DNA from: Burkholderiaceae bacterium
Lineage (GTDB): Bacteria; Pseudomonadota; Gammaproteobacteria; Burkholderiales; Burkholderiaceae
Direction of reading: 5' to 3'
DNA length: 6,053 nt
NCBI GenBank assembly: GCA_947457745.1
Contig: CANGWT010000114.1
Location: 1-6,053 of the forward strand
In this document: piece after piece, positions 1-5,791 of the stretch
Position numbering within the stretch: the stretch's first letter is position 1
Layout of the letters: every line of letters begins with the position of its first letter
Position numbers and translations under genes: made by a program
Notes under the pieces: model-generated
Seen by the model: only the letters and a program-made list of their open reading frames with translations
What the model was told of the DNA's origin: nothing
The model's database searches: none

Positions 1-2
1 CT

Positions 3-80
3 AAGGCGCTTTACTTTAAAGAGAGATTCCGGCATGAGAATAGGCAAAAAGAGTGGTTTATGGGGATTCCTCCATTCTAA
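3..80 (+). CDS. Possible 3' end of an unidentified upstream gene (partial)
   Basis: An open frame enters from the left edge and stops with TAA at 78-80. It encodes about 25 residues ending in KEWFMGIPPF, rich in charged and aromatic residues (ALYFKERFRHEN), which reads like a soluble protein's C-terminus. I do not recognise the family. Position and direction fit a gene lying upstream of ilvE, and its stop lies 33 bases before the candidate ilvE promoter. A second plus frame is open from the edge to 144, and a minus-strand ATG at 35-33 could start a leftward gene. Both look less protein-like, by residue composition and lack of a ribosome binding site. The fragment is too short to be sure. Confidence 0.35.
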   Translation, partial: KALYFKERFRHENRQKEWFMGIPPF

Positions 81-113
81 ATCGTCTGAGCTTCCTGCCC
101 CAAAGGAATTGGA

Positions 114-142
114 CTGTCAGACTGCCCTGCCTACTCTACAAT
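114..142 (+). promoter_or_regulatory. Candidate sigma-70 promoter for the ilvE operon
   Basis: A -35-like CTGTCA (114-119, 4 of 6 consensus bases) and a -10-like TACAAT (137-142, 5 of 6) are separated by 17 bases. Transcription would start near 149, leaving a leader of roughly 98 bases before ilvE. The site lies after the stop of the left-edge frame and ahead of five closely spaced co-directional genes, so it could drive all of them. This is a pattern match only. An AT-rich stretch at 220-233 could mimic a second promoter, but it runs into the ribosome binding site. Confidence 0.4.
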
Positions 143-160
143 AAAGGCTTGGACGTTTTT

Positions 161-199
161 TAGGTCTGGGGGCACCCCAGGGGCCTAGCGCCCTGTTTT
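161..199 (+). promoter_or_regulatory. GC-rich hairpin pair in the ilvE leader (attenuator or terminator candidate)
   Basis: CTGGGG (166-171) and CCCCAG (175-180) form a perfect 6-bp stem with a GCA loop, and TAGG (161-164) with CCTA (184-187) could extend it beyond an internal loop. A second stem pairs AGGGGC (179-184) with GCGCCCT (188-194), with one bulged G and a CTA loop, and is followed by GTTTT. The two stems share bases 179-180. The second resembles a short intrinsic terminator. It could end transcription from upstream or act as an attenuator in the ilvE leader. No leader peptide rich in branched-chain codons is visible, so a classic ribosome-mediated attenuator is not supported. The rest of 81-246 shows only the candidate promoter and the ribosome binding site. 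Confidence 0.35.
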
Positions 200-246
200 A
201 CCGAATTGAATCACCCAATTTATTAAATATTTAAAAGGTAGAGAAA

Positions 247-1170
247 ATGTCGATGTCCGACCGCGATGGTTTTATTTGGTCCGATGGGAAGCTTGTTCCC
301 TGGCGTGAGGCCAATGTTCATGTGCTAACCCACAGTCTTCACTACGGAATGGGTGTATTTGAGGGTATTCGTGCCTACAAAACCCCCCAAGGTACCGCTA
401 TTTTCCGCCTTCCAGAGCACGTTAAGCGTCTATTCAACGGAACTAAGATTTTCCAGATGAATATGCCTTGGACTCCTGAGCAGATCTCCAGCGGCATTAT
501 TGAGGTCGTGAACAGTAATAAGCTGGAGGCTTGCTATATCCGCCCAATTATCTTTATCGGCTCCCAAAAACTCGGCATCTCTCCAAAAGGCAACAGCATT
601 CATACGGCGATCGCTGCCTGGGAATGGGGTGCTTATTTGGGTGAAGATGGTCTTAACAAGGGTATTCGCGTTAAAACCTCCTCATTTACCCGTCACTTTG
701 TGAACTCCTCACTAGTTCGCGCTAAGGCCTCTGGTTACTACATCAACTCCATTTTGGCTAACCAAGAAGTAACAGCCAATGGTTACGATGAAGCCCTTCT
801 GCTAGATACAGAGGGTTATGTATCTGAAGGCTCTGGTGAGAATATCTTTATCATTAATAACGGCATCATTTACACCCCAGATCTGGCCTCTTGTTTAGAT
901 GGCATTACTCGTAACTCCATCATGCAAATCGCCAAAGATCTTGGCTATGAATTGCGCGAGAAGCGTATTACTCGTGATGAAGTGTATTCAGCCGATGAAG
1001 CATTCTTCACTGGTACTGCCGCTGAAGTAACACCAATTCGCGAATTGGATGATCGTACCATTGGCGAAGGTAAGCGCGGTCCCATTACCGAGCAAATCCA
1101 GAAGACTTACTTTGATGCAGTCTACGGCAGAAGCGATCAATACAAGTCTTGGCTAACTTACGTTAAGTAA
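247..1170 (+). CDS. ilvE: Branched-chain amino acid aminotransferase (class IV PLP enzyme)
   Basis: IlvE is a cytoplasmic enzyme that carries out the last step of valine, leucine and isoleucine synthesis, moving an amino group from glutamate to the branched-chain 2-oxo acids, and the reverse in breakdown. The 307-residue product is the usual length and full. It shows the N-terminal HVLTHSLHYGMGVFEGIRAY block (residues 25-44), the PLP-binding lysine K160 in VRAKASGYY (157-165), the EGSGENIF block (194-201) with the cofactor-contacting glutamate, and GITRNSI (219-225) and TGTAAEVTPI (255-264), which contact the cofactor phosphate. The start at 247 has AAGG (235-238) eight bases upstream. A second ATG two codons later (253) is possible, but relatives also begin with MSM. 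It is the first of five closely spaced genes, and the leader hairpins suggest control of its transcription. Confidence 0.97.
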   Translation: MSMSDRDGFIWSDGKLVPWREANVHVLTHSLHYGMGVFEGIRAYKTPQGTAIFRLPEHVKRLFNGTKIFQMNMPWTPEQISSGIIEVVNSNKLEACYIRPIIFIGSQKLGISPKGNSIHTAIAAWEWGAYLGEDGLNKGIRVKTSSFTRHFVNSSLVRAKASGYYINSILANQEVTANGYDEALLLDTEGYVSEGSGENIFIINNGIIYTPDLASCLDGITRNSIMQIAKDLGYELREKRITRDEVYSADEAFFTGTAAEVTPIRELDDRTIGEGKRGPITEQIQKTYFDAVYGRSDQYKSWLTYVK

Positions 1171-1184
1171 TTGGAAATCAGAGA

Positions 1185-1376
1185 ATGAGTGAATCTCAAG
1201 TTGTCATGGTTGATGGCAAAAAAGACTTGCCTTTACATTGCCCAACTAATAAAACCCCTAGCTGGAATTCGCATCCACGTGTATTTCTCGATGTGGCTAA
1301 AACGGGTGAAGCCAAGTGTCCCTACTGCGGCACTGAGTACAAACTCATTCCTGGTACCGAGTCCCACGGGCACTGA
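1185..1376 (+). CDS. CHCC-type zinc-finger protein (NDUFS6-related)
   Basis: A 63-residue protein of the zf-CHCC family (COG4391 type). C19, H30, C45 and C48 supply the C-H-C-C zinc ligands: the histidine sits in the typical HPRVFLDV segment (30-37) and the cysteine pair in CPYCGTEY (45-52). The family includes the C-terminal part of the mitochondrial complex I subunit NDUFS6 and its alphaproteobacterial counterpart. A role in respiratory complex I structure or assembly is therefore possible, but no nuo gene is in view, and in betaproteobacteria the function is not settled. It starts 14 bases after the ilvE stop with a weak purine-rich ribosome binding site (GGAAA, GAGA), and so is probably translated from the same mRNA. 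The ending GTESHGH is histidine-rich. Family assignment is firm, function is not. Confidence 0.9.
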   Translation: MSESQVVMVDGKKDLPLHCPTNKTPSWNSHPRVFLDVAKTGEAKCPYCGTEYKLIPGTESHGH

Positions 1377-1381
1377 GCCTA

Positions 1382-1404
1382 ACAGCACCCTAGCGGGGTG
1401 CTGT
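1382..1404 (+). other. Perfect 9-bp stem-loop between the zinc-finger gene and waaF
   Basis: ACAGCACCC (1382-1390) pairs without mismatch with GGGTGCTGT (1396-1404) around a TAGCG loop. It begins six bases after the zinc-finger gene's stop and ends 15 bases before the waaF ATG. No T-run follows, so it is unlikely to be an efficient intrinsic terminator. It fits better as an mRNA processing or 3'-end stabilising hairpin that sets different levels for the genes on either side. A further 4-bp helix (GTAT 1403-1406 with ATAC 1411-1414) would put the only GGG ahead of waaF (1408-1410) in its loop. Confidence 0.55.
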
Positions 1405-1419
1405 ATCGGGATACCTCAT

Positions 1420-2457
1420 ATGAATCGTATTCTGGTCATCGCCCCCAATTGGATTGGTGATGCCGTTATGTCTCAGCCATTGCTAGCGAATCTCAAGGCA
1501 ATTTACCCGCAGTCACAAATTGATGTTTTAGCAAGCACTTGGGTTACACCGATTTATCGTGCTTGCTCAGAAGTTCATCAAGTCATTGAAGCGCGACTTG
1601 AGCATAAACAATTGCAATGGGGTTTACGTAAGGAACTAGCAAAGCAACTTAAATTGAATCAATACAACGCCTGCTTTGTTCTACCCAATAGCTTGAAGTC
1701 TGCCATCATTCCTTGGCTTGCTAATATTCCATTTCGAATTGGCTATCGTGGCGAGATGCGCTTTGGGCTTATTAATCTTGCTCTAGATAATCCAAGCAAA
1801 GTGAATCGTCCACCGATGGCAAATCATTACCTTGCACTTGCTAATGCGCTAGAGCACTCACAAGAGATTGATGCTAACAAGCCTACAGATCCTAAGCTCA
1901 ATATTTCACTTGCAGCTAAAGAATCTATCGGCGCCGCATTACAAGCAGCATCGATCAAAGAAAAATCCATTTATGTACTTTGCCCAGGGGCGGAGTACGG
2001 AGCAACCAAACGCTGGCCTGCAGATCACTTTGCCTCTCTCGCACAGCAGTTAATTGCAAATGAGCCAGATACTCATGTGATTCTTCTTGGCGGTAAGGGT
2101 GATCACGCTTTGAGTGAGCGCATTAGAGCTGAAGCAAAGAATGACTTACAAATACACAATTGGTGTGGCAAAACTTCACTAGATGAGGCGATCGCACTCA
2201 TTGGGATGAGCAAAGCACTGGTCAGCAATGACTCTGGCTTAATGCATATTGGTGCCGCATTAAAAGTTCCGCAGGTCGCCATTTTTGGCTCAAGCGATCC
2301 TCATCACACTCCGCCACTCTCCGCTAAAGCTAAAGTACTTTGGCTTAATCTACCTTGCAGCCCATGCCATAAAAGAGAGTGCCCACTGGGTCATCTCAAA
2401 TGTTTAAAAGATATTTTGCCCACTGCCGTACTAGGCGCCATTCAAACACTGCATTAA
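1420..2457 (+). CDS. waaF: Lipopolysaccharide heptosyltransferase II
   Basis: WaaF is a GT9-family glycosyltransferase at the inner face of the cytoplasmic membrane that adds the second L-glycero-D-manno-heptose from ADP-heptose to the LPS inner core. With the start at 1420 the product has 345 residues, normal for the family. It begins MNRILVIAPNWIGDAVM, with D14 in the place of the conserved catalytic acid. The ADP-heptose-binding half carries CPGAEYGATKRWP (188-200), ILLGGKGD (221-228), VSNDSGLMHIGAAL (268-281) and FGSSDPHHTPP (289-299). A cysteine-rich tail (CSPCHKRECPLGH, 313-325) is also seen in relatives. The frame stays open upstream to 1189, but that stretch overlaps the zinc-finger gene and shows no family sequence. 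GGG at 1408-1410 is the only, weak, ribosome binding site. The upstream gap is 43 bases and holds a stem-loop. Confidence 0.95.
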   Translation: MNRILVIAPNWIGDAVMSQPLLANLKAIYPQSQIDVLASTWVTPIYRACSEVHQVIEARLEHKQLQWGLRKELAKQLKLNQYNACFVLPNSLKSAIIPWLANIPFRIGYRGEMRFGLINLALDNPSKVNRPPMANHYLALANALEHSQEIDANKPTDPKLNISLAAKESIGAALQAASIKEKSIYVLCPGAEYGATKRWPADHFASLAQQLIANEPDTHVILLGGKGDHALSERIRAEAKNDLQIHNWCGKTSLDEAIALIGMSKALVSNDSGLMHIGAALKVPQVAIFGSSDPHHTPPLSAKAKVLWLNLPCSPCHKRECPLGHLKCLKDILPTAVLGAIQTLH

Positions 2458-2460
2458 TTT

Positions 2461-2472
2461 TGTAGCGCTACA
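2461..2472. repeat. 12-bp perfect palindrome between waaF and the NTF2-like gene
   Basis: TGTAGCGCTACA equals its own reverse complement. It lies three bases after the waaF stop and 19 bases before the next ATG. It has no loop, so it is a poor RNA hairpin. As DNA it could be a dimer-binding site, but no promoter elements are obvious around it. Function is unknown. Confidence 0.4.
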
Positions 2473-2491
2473 CATCACCAGAAAGTAAGCC

Positions 2492-2926
2492 ATGTCAAAA
2501 CTAGCCAGACTGTTTCATAATGCCGATGAAGTGGTGGATGCTTGGCGTGATGCCTTAAAAAATCGTGATGTCAAAGGGGCCTTGGCAATCTGGCTAGATG
2601 ATGACTCGATTACCTGCGTACTCCCGGAGGGTCAGCGCCTCAGTGGTCATGCAGAAATTCGGGAAGGTTTAGAGCGACTGTTAGTTAAGGAGGCTCTTTT
2701 TTTGGAGCCGATCGCCTGCATTAGTCACTCGGTTTTAGGGGCTGCGATCTACGACACTACCGAGGCCGTCCACATCAGACCAGATCAAATTGAAGCAGCA
2801 TTCTTCCTGAATATCACCCTAGTTCTTCTGCAAGACAGTCAAGGCTGGCGGATTGCACATCTCCATGCAAGTCACTCTACTGAAGATACTTTTGATGCGC
2901 CCTCAACTCCACATGGACTGCATTAA
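2492..2926 (+). CDS. NTF2/SnoaL-like fold protein
   Basis: A 144-residue cytoplasmic protein with the layout of the NTF2-like (SnoaL-type) superfamily. An N-terminal helix pair, ADEVVDAWRDALKNRDVKGALAIW by position 11-34, precedes DDDSITCVLPEGQRLSGHAEIREGL (36-60), the usual strand followed by a G-x-x-x-I/L helix. The last strands FLNITLVLLQD (105-115) and GWRIAHLHASHS (118-129) are the family's typical GWRIxHxHxS ending. The superfamily covers enzymes and ligand-binding proteins, and no substrate can be named. E91, H94, H123 and H125 could line the cavity, by inference. There is no signal peptide. It starts 34 bases after waaF with a weak purine-rich site (AGAAAG) and is followed 28 bases later by a conserved unknown gene. 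A T7 run at 2697-2703 sits just behind an internal AAGGAGG. Confidence 0.85.
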   Translation: MSKLARLFHNADEVVDAWRDALKNRDVKGALAIWLDDDSITCVLPEGQRLSGHAEIREGLERLLVKEALFLEPIACISHSVLGAAIYDTTEAVHIRPDQIEAAFFLNITLVLLQDSQGWRIAHLHASHSTEDTFDAPSTPHGLH

Positions 2927-2954
2927 TTAGCAATGCCACATAGACTACCGTCTT

Positions 2955-3569
2955 ATGGATGAGCAAGTTCTTCGGTCACTGATCAAGTGGCCAAATGTCC
3001 CACACTGCTTTGGCTGGCTTGCTCTTGATCGCCGTGGTCAATGGCGCATGCGTGATGAATTTGCTCAAGCCAATCAATTAGCCGGAAGCGTAATTCAACA
3101 TACAGTCCTTAATGATTTTATCTCCAGAAATTATGCATGTGATTGTTCAGGTCAGTATTTTTTCCAGAATGGGCCACAACGAGTTTTTATTACCCTAGAT
3201 GCAACGCCATTCATTGCCAGAATTATTCCAAGTGAAAGTGGCCCTCAACTATTAACTCAGTGCGGTACAGAAATAAAACCGCATGGCGCCCTGAGTGATG
3301 AGAAGGGCAATATTTACATTACTGGATTTATTCCGCAATCGCTCTCCGAGCAAATCGATGGTGCGGTATTTACTAAAACAGAATCTCTATCTGTTGCACT
3401 TTTACACGATCATGATTTAGATCTCTTTTCAGAGCAATCTCAGGTTCAAGAAGATGCCTGCAGCTTTAAGGGTTCTTGGTTATGGGATGGCAAGAATCTG
3501 CCTATCGAGCCCATTCATTCAAAGGAACTAGGTAAACGGTTTCACTTCGTCAAAGTACCCAGTAATTAA
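2955..3569 (+). CDS. Conserved protein of unknown function (DUF2946-type in Burkholderiales, tentative)
   Basis: A 204-residue soluble protein without signal peptide or membrane helix. The N-terminal block KWPNVPHCFGWLALDRRGQW (11-30) followed by RMRDE recurs in Burkholderiales homologues, which I recall as annotated 'DUF2946 family'. I hold that name loosely. A second block runs NYACDCSGQYFFQNGPQRV (59-77), followed by FITLDATPF, with C62 and C64 two residues apart. Other cysteines are C18, C103 and C169, and HDHDLD (151-156) is acidic and histidine-containing, so metal binding is conceivable but unproven. The only upstream in-frame start before a stop (TAG 2928-2930) is ATG 2955, and no Shine-Dalgarno-like sequence precedes it. 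Translation may rely on coupling to the gene 28 bases upstream. The stop directly abuts the stop of the convergent protease gene. Confidence 0.8.
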   Translation: MDEQVLRSLIKWPNVPHCFGWLALDRRGQWRMRDEFAQANQLAGSVIQHTVLNDFISRNYACDCSGQYFFQNGPQRVFITLDATPFIARIIPSESGPQLLTQCGTEIKPHGALSDEKGNIYITGFIPQSLSEQIDGAVFTKTESLSVALLHDHDLDLFSEQSQVQEDACSFKGSWLWDGKNLPIEPIHSKELGKRFHFVKVPSN

Positions 3570-3572
3570 TTA
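3563..3572. other. Palindrome holding the stop codons of two convergent genes
   Basis: TAATTAATTA is a perfect 10-bp palindrome. Its TAA at 3567-3569 ends the plus-strand unknown gene, and TTA at 3570-3572 is the minus-strand TAA that ends the protease gene. The genes meet with no base between them, so any transcription terminator for either must lie inside the other gene. I see no GC-rich hairpin with a T-run nearby. Confidence 0.7.
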
Positions 3573-5288
3573 GCTCGGCATATTTTTGCCCTGCTCTTTT
3601 AACTCCTCTTGATATTGCTTTTGCATTTCACGAAGACGCGCATCAATACTGGAGGCCTGATAAAAATCTGCGCCACCAGAAGACCTAGCAATCTTGAGTT
3701 GCTCAATGGCTGAAGGCCATGCACCCTCAAGCGCATACTTTTCTCCGAGAGCGTAGTGGCGCAGCGGCACATTTTTAGCCTGATCATAGGCATTAGAAAG
3801 CATGCTCCACCAAACCACTTCATTGGGTTGCAACCTCGTGCGCGCCTTTAACCAGGTAATAGCATCATTAGTGCGGCCCAGCTTGAGATAGCCATGCATC
3901 ATAGCTGCACCAGCAGCATAGGATTGTGGGAAAGCTTTTAAGGTGCCTTGGGCAATTTGTAAAGCCTCCTCACTTTTTCCTCTAGCTAATGCCAACTCTG
4001 AAGCCGTAATATCTAAAGAGAGGCTTTGGCGCAGAATGGGCGATCCTGGAGCGCTAGCGCTATTCGCTAGATTACGAGCTTGTTGCAAATAACTAGTAGC
4101 CTGATCTAACTTACCCTGTTTTTGTGCAACCAGCGCAAGCCCATAAAAACCTTCCATTTGCTTACCAGGGGCTGACTGTTTACTCAAACCTTCAAAGGTA
4201 TTTTTGAGGTCGTACATCTGGCTAGAGCCTCCAGATTGCTCCATGCGAGCTCGTGCTTTGATGAAATAAAACTCTACTGCTGTAGGTACATTTCTATTAG
4301 CGATATTACGAGCACGATCTTGCATATCTGCAATACGATCCGTGGTTAATGGATGGGTGCGCACATAAGATGGGACTCCACTATCCATAATGCCTGTCGC
4401 CTTTTGTAGACGCTGGAAAAAACCTGGGGCACCATTTACGTCGTAGCCACTCGCAGCCAGAATCTGAAAGCCAATACGATCAGCCTCCCGCTCAGCATCT
4501 CTTGAGTAGGAGAGCTGGTTATTTACTGCTACCGCTTGACCGCCTTGCATGAGACCAGAGGCGGCGCTCGGATTACGTGATGCAGCTAAGGCACCTAACA
4601 ATATGCCAGCGAGGGCAATCATTGTGTTAGTAGTTTGCCTATCCATTTGACGTGCTAAGTGGCGCTGTAAAACGTGACCGGTCTCATGAGCCATAACAGA
4701 AGCCACTTCTGAATCTGTTTCAGCGCTAACCAGTAATCCTGTATGAAAACCAATAAATCCACCGGGCAATGCAAAAGCATTAATACTGCTATCTTTAACG
4801 GCAAAGACCTCAAAGTTATAGGCGCCACTCCCTTGCTCATTCGCACCACCAAGTTGTAATTTTTTAGCCGCTTGCAATAAGCGTTGCTCCATCTGGTTTA
4901 AATAATCATAGAGTGGTAAATCATTCGAATAATCCGCATCTGGACGAATCTGACGCATGATCATTTCGCCATACTTTTTCTCATCCAGCCTACTTAAACT
5001 ATCGCCTCCAGGATCACCCATATCTGGCAATACAAAGCCCGTTTGAGACTGGATAGTATTGCGAACAGGTAAGTTGGCGGAACGGGCATCAGGGGATTGA
5101 ATAATCCTACCTAAATTTTGTACGGCAGCAGACTCACCTTGAACAGAAACATCGCCAGCTACCGTTGCAGGCAAAAGTCCAGCCGCATGAACCATTCCAG
5201 CGCTTGGGCAAGCCAATGCCAAAATTAATTGGAGCGCCAAGATCTGCTTAAAAATTGAAGGTTTTTCTAATGTCTTTATTACTTTCAT
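3570..5288 (-). CDS. Exported M48 family metalloprotease with TPR region (BepA/YfgC-like)
   Basis: This is a predicted periplasmic zinc protease resembling E. coli BepA, which helps assemble or degrade outer-membrane proteins such as LptD. The 572-residue product has a signal peptide (positive start, hydrophobic core about 13-29, likely cut at VHA/A near 35). The family segment LPDMGDPGG (87-95) leads into LDEKKYGEMIMRQIR. The M48 domain follows: NAFALPGGFIGFHTGLL (170-186), zinc motif HETGH (201-205: H201, E202, H205), a hydrophobic stretch 223-236, SRDAEREAD (262-270, third ligand E266) and THPLTTDR (311-318), whose His in BepA can block the active site. Residues about 375-540 form TPR-like repeats (GFYGLALVAQKQGKLDQATSYL, shortened here to positions 380-401). 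It is somewhat longer than BepA (487). Upstream of ATG 5288 an in-frame TAG rules out extension. The GGG next to the ATG is too close for a normal ribosome binding site. moaC diverges 23 bases away. Confidence 0.93.
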   Translation of the reverse strand: MKVIKTLEKPSIFKQILALQLILALACPSAGMVHAAGLLPATVAGDVSVQGESAAVQNLGRIIQSPDARSANLPVRNTIQSQTGFVLPDMGDPGGDSLSRLDEKKYGEMIMRQIRPDADYSNDLPLYDYLNQMEQRLLQAAKKLQLGGANEQGSGAYNFEVFAVKDSSINAFALPGGFIGFHTGLLVSAETDSEVASVMAHETGHVLQRHLARQMDRQTTNTMIALAGILLGALAASRNPSAASGLMQGGQAVAVNNQLSYSRDAEREADRIGFQILAASGYDVNGAPGFFQRLQKATGIMDSGVPSYVRTHPLTTDRIADMQDRARNIANRNVPTAVEFYFIKARARMEQSGGSSQMYDLKNTFEGLSKQSAPGKQMEGFYGLALVAQKQGKLDQATSYLQQARNLANSASAPGSPILRQSLSLDITASELALARGKSEEALQIAQGTLKAFPQSYAAGAAMMHGYLKLGRTNDAITWLKARTRLQPNEVVWWSMLSNAYDQAKNVPLRHYALGEKYALEGAWPSAIEQLKIARSSGGADFYQASSIDARLREMQKQYQEELKEQGKNMPS

Positions 5289-5295
5289 CCCTATA

Positions 5296-5304
5296 TGGTA
5301 AAAC
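5296..5304 (+). promoter_or_regulatory. Possible extended -10 element ahead of moaC
   Basis: TGGTAAAAC reads as an extended -10 (TG, one base, TAAAAC with 4 of 6 consensus bases). Spacing from here would place the transcript start at about 5311, right at the moaC ATG, implying a leaderless or nearly leaderless mRNA. That would agree with the absence of a ribosome binding site ahead of moaC. The -35 position holds only TTATTA-like sequence inside the protease gene. Weak pattern match. Confidence 0.2.
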
Positions 5305-5311
5305 TTATCCT

Positions 5312-5791
5312 ATGAACAAACTAACTCATTTTGATACTAGCGGCCAAGCCCATATGGTCAATGTTGGGGATAAACCCAATACCCACCGAGTTGCCTTGGC
5401 CACCGGCAAGATCTCTATGCTGCCAGCAACCTTCCAAATGGTTGAAGCAGGCAACCATAAAAAGGGAGATGTGCTTGGCATTGCTAGGATTGCAGGAATT
5501 CAGGCCGCTAAGAAAACATCTGACCTCATTCCACTTTGCCACCCACTGGCGCTGACCCATGTGAGTCTTGATTTTCAACTAAATTCGGCAGAGAGCAATA
5601 TTACCTGCCAGGTAAAGGCTGAAACTACAGGTCCAACAGGTGTTGAAATGGAAGCTCTCACTGCAGTCCAAGTTGCTCTCCTCACAATCTACGATATGTG
5701 CAAAGCAGTAGACCGTGGCATGGTGATGGGTGATATCCAGCTCTTAGAAAAGAGTGGTGGCAAGAGTGGGGAGTGGAAGGTGGGGAAGTAA
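5312..5791 (+). CDS. moaC: Cyclic pyranopterin monophosphate synthase MoaC
   Basis: MoaC is a cytoplasmic enzyme of molybdenum cofactor synthesis that converts the cyclic GTP intermediate made by MoaA (3',8-cyclo-7,8-dihydro-GTP) into cyclic pyranopterin monophosphate. From ATG 5312 the product has 159 residues, against 161 in E. coli, and can be read in the same numbering. K51 (in HKKGDVLG), D128 and K131 (in IYDMCKAVD, 126-134) match the known catalytic residues. KKTSDLIPLCHPL (67-79) and TGPTGVEMEALTAV (106-119) are family signatures. The frame is open upstream to an ATG at 5255, but that stretch overlaps the divergent protease gene and does not resemble MoaC, which normally starts near MNKLTHFD. 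No Shine-Dalgarno sequence is clear. No other molybdenum cofactor gene is in view. Confidence 0.96.
   Translation: MNKLTHFDTSGQAHMVNVGDKPNTHRVALATGKISMLPATFQMVEAGNHKKGDVLGIARIAGIQAAKKTSDLIPLCHPLALTHVSLDFQLNSAESNITCQVKAETTGPTGVEMEALTAVQVALLTIYDMCKAVDRGMVMGDIQLLEKSGGKSGEWKVGK
5334..5361 (-). promoter_or_regulatory. Candidate promoter of the M48 protease gene, inside moaC
   Basis: On the minus strand TTGACC (5361-5356, 5 of 6 for a -35) is followed after 16 bases by TAGTAT (5339-5334, 4 of 6 for a -10). Transcription would start near 5327, giving a leader of about 39 bases before the protease ATG at 5288. The site overlaps moaC codons about 8-17. That fits a divergent pair with only 23 bases between start codons. 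It is a pattern match without other support. Confidence 0.3.

Noticed and set aside
1..35. Minus-strand gene start (ATG at 35-33, reading MPESLFKVKRL)
   Set aside because: No ribosome binding site at a usable distance; GGAGG on that strand lies too far upstream. The plus-strand frame ending at 80 is more protein-like, though the fragment is too short to exclude either.
1189..1419. N-terminal extension of the waaF frame (77 extra codons)
   Set aside because: It overlaps the zinc-finger gene in another frame and has no glycosyltransferase-like sequence; WaaF proteins start at the MNRILVIAPNWIGD block, at 1420.
1868..2053. 61-codon plus-strand frame inside waaF
   Set aside because: Overlaps conserved WaaF sequence in another frame, with no ribosome binding site or recognisable content.
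607..2195. Two copies of the palindrome GCGATCGC (607-614 in ilvE, 2188-2195 in waaF)
   Set aside because: Both encode Ala-Ile-Ala type sequence in coding regions, and two copies are not enough to claim a repeat family.
3599..4852. Short minus-strand frames inside the M48 protease gene (3599-3823 and 4655-4852)
   Set aside because: They lie within well-conserved protease sequence, including the HETGH region, and are out-of-frame shadows.
5205..5215. Lipoprotein signal in the protease (cysteine 27 in LALAC)
   Set aside because: The residue at -3 is Ala and at -2 is Leu, which does not fit the lipobox; a signal peptidase I site at VHA/A near residue 35 fits better.
5255..5311. Upstream start for moaC at 5255
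   Set aside because: It would overlap the first codons of the divergent protease gene, and the added residues do not resemble MoaC; from 5312 the residue numbering of E. coli MoaC is matched exactly at K51, D128 and K131.
5321..5578. Minus-strand 85-codon frame and a plus-strand 74-codon frame inside moaC
   Set aside because: Both are shadows of the clearly real moaC frame and show no family features.
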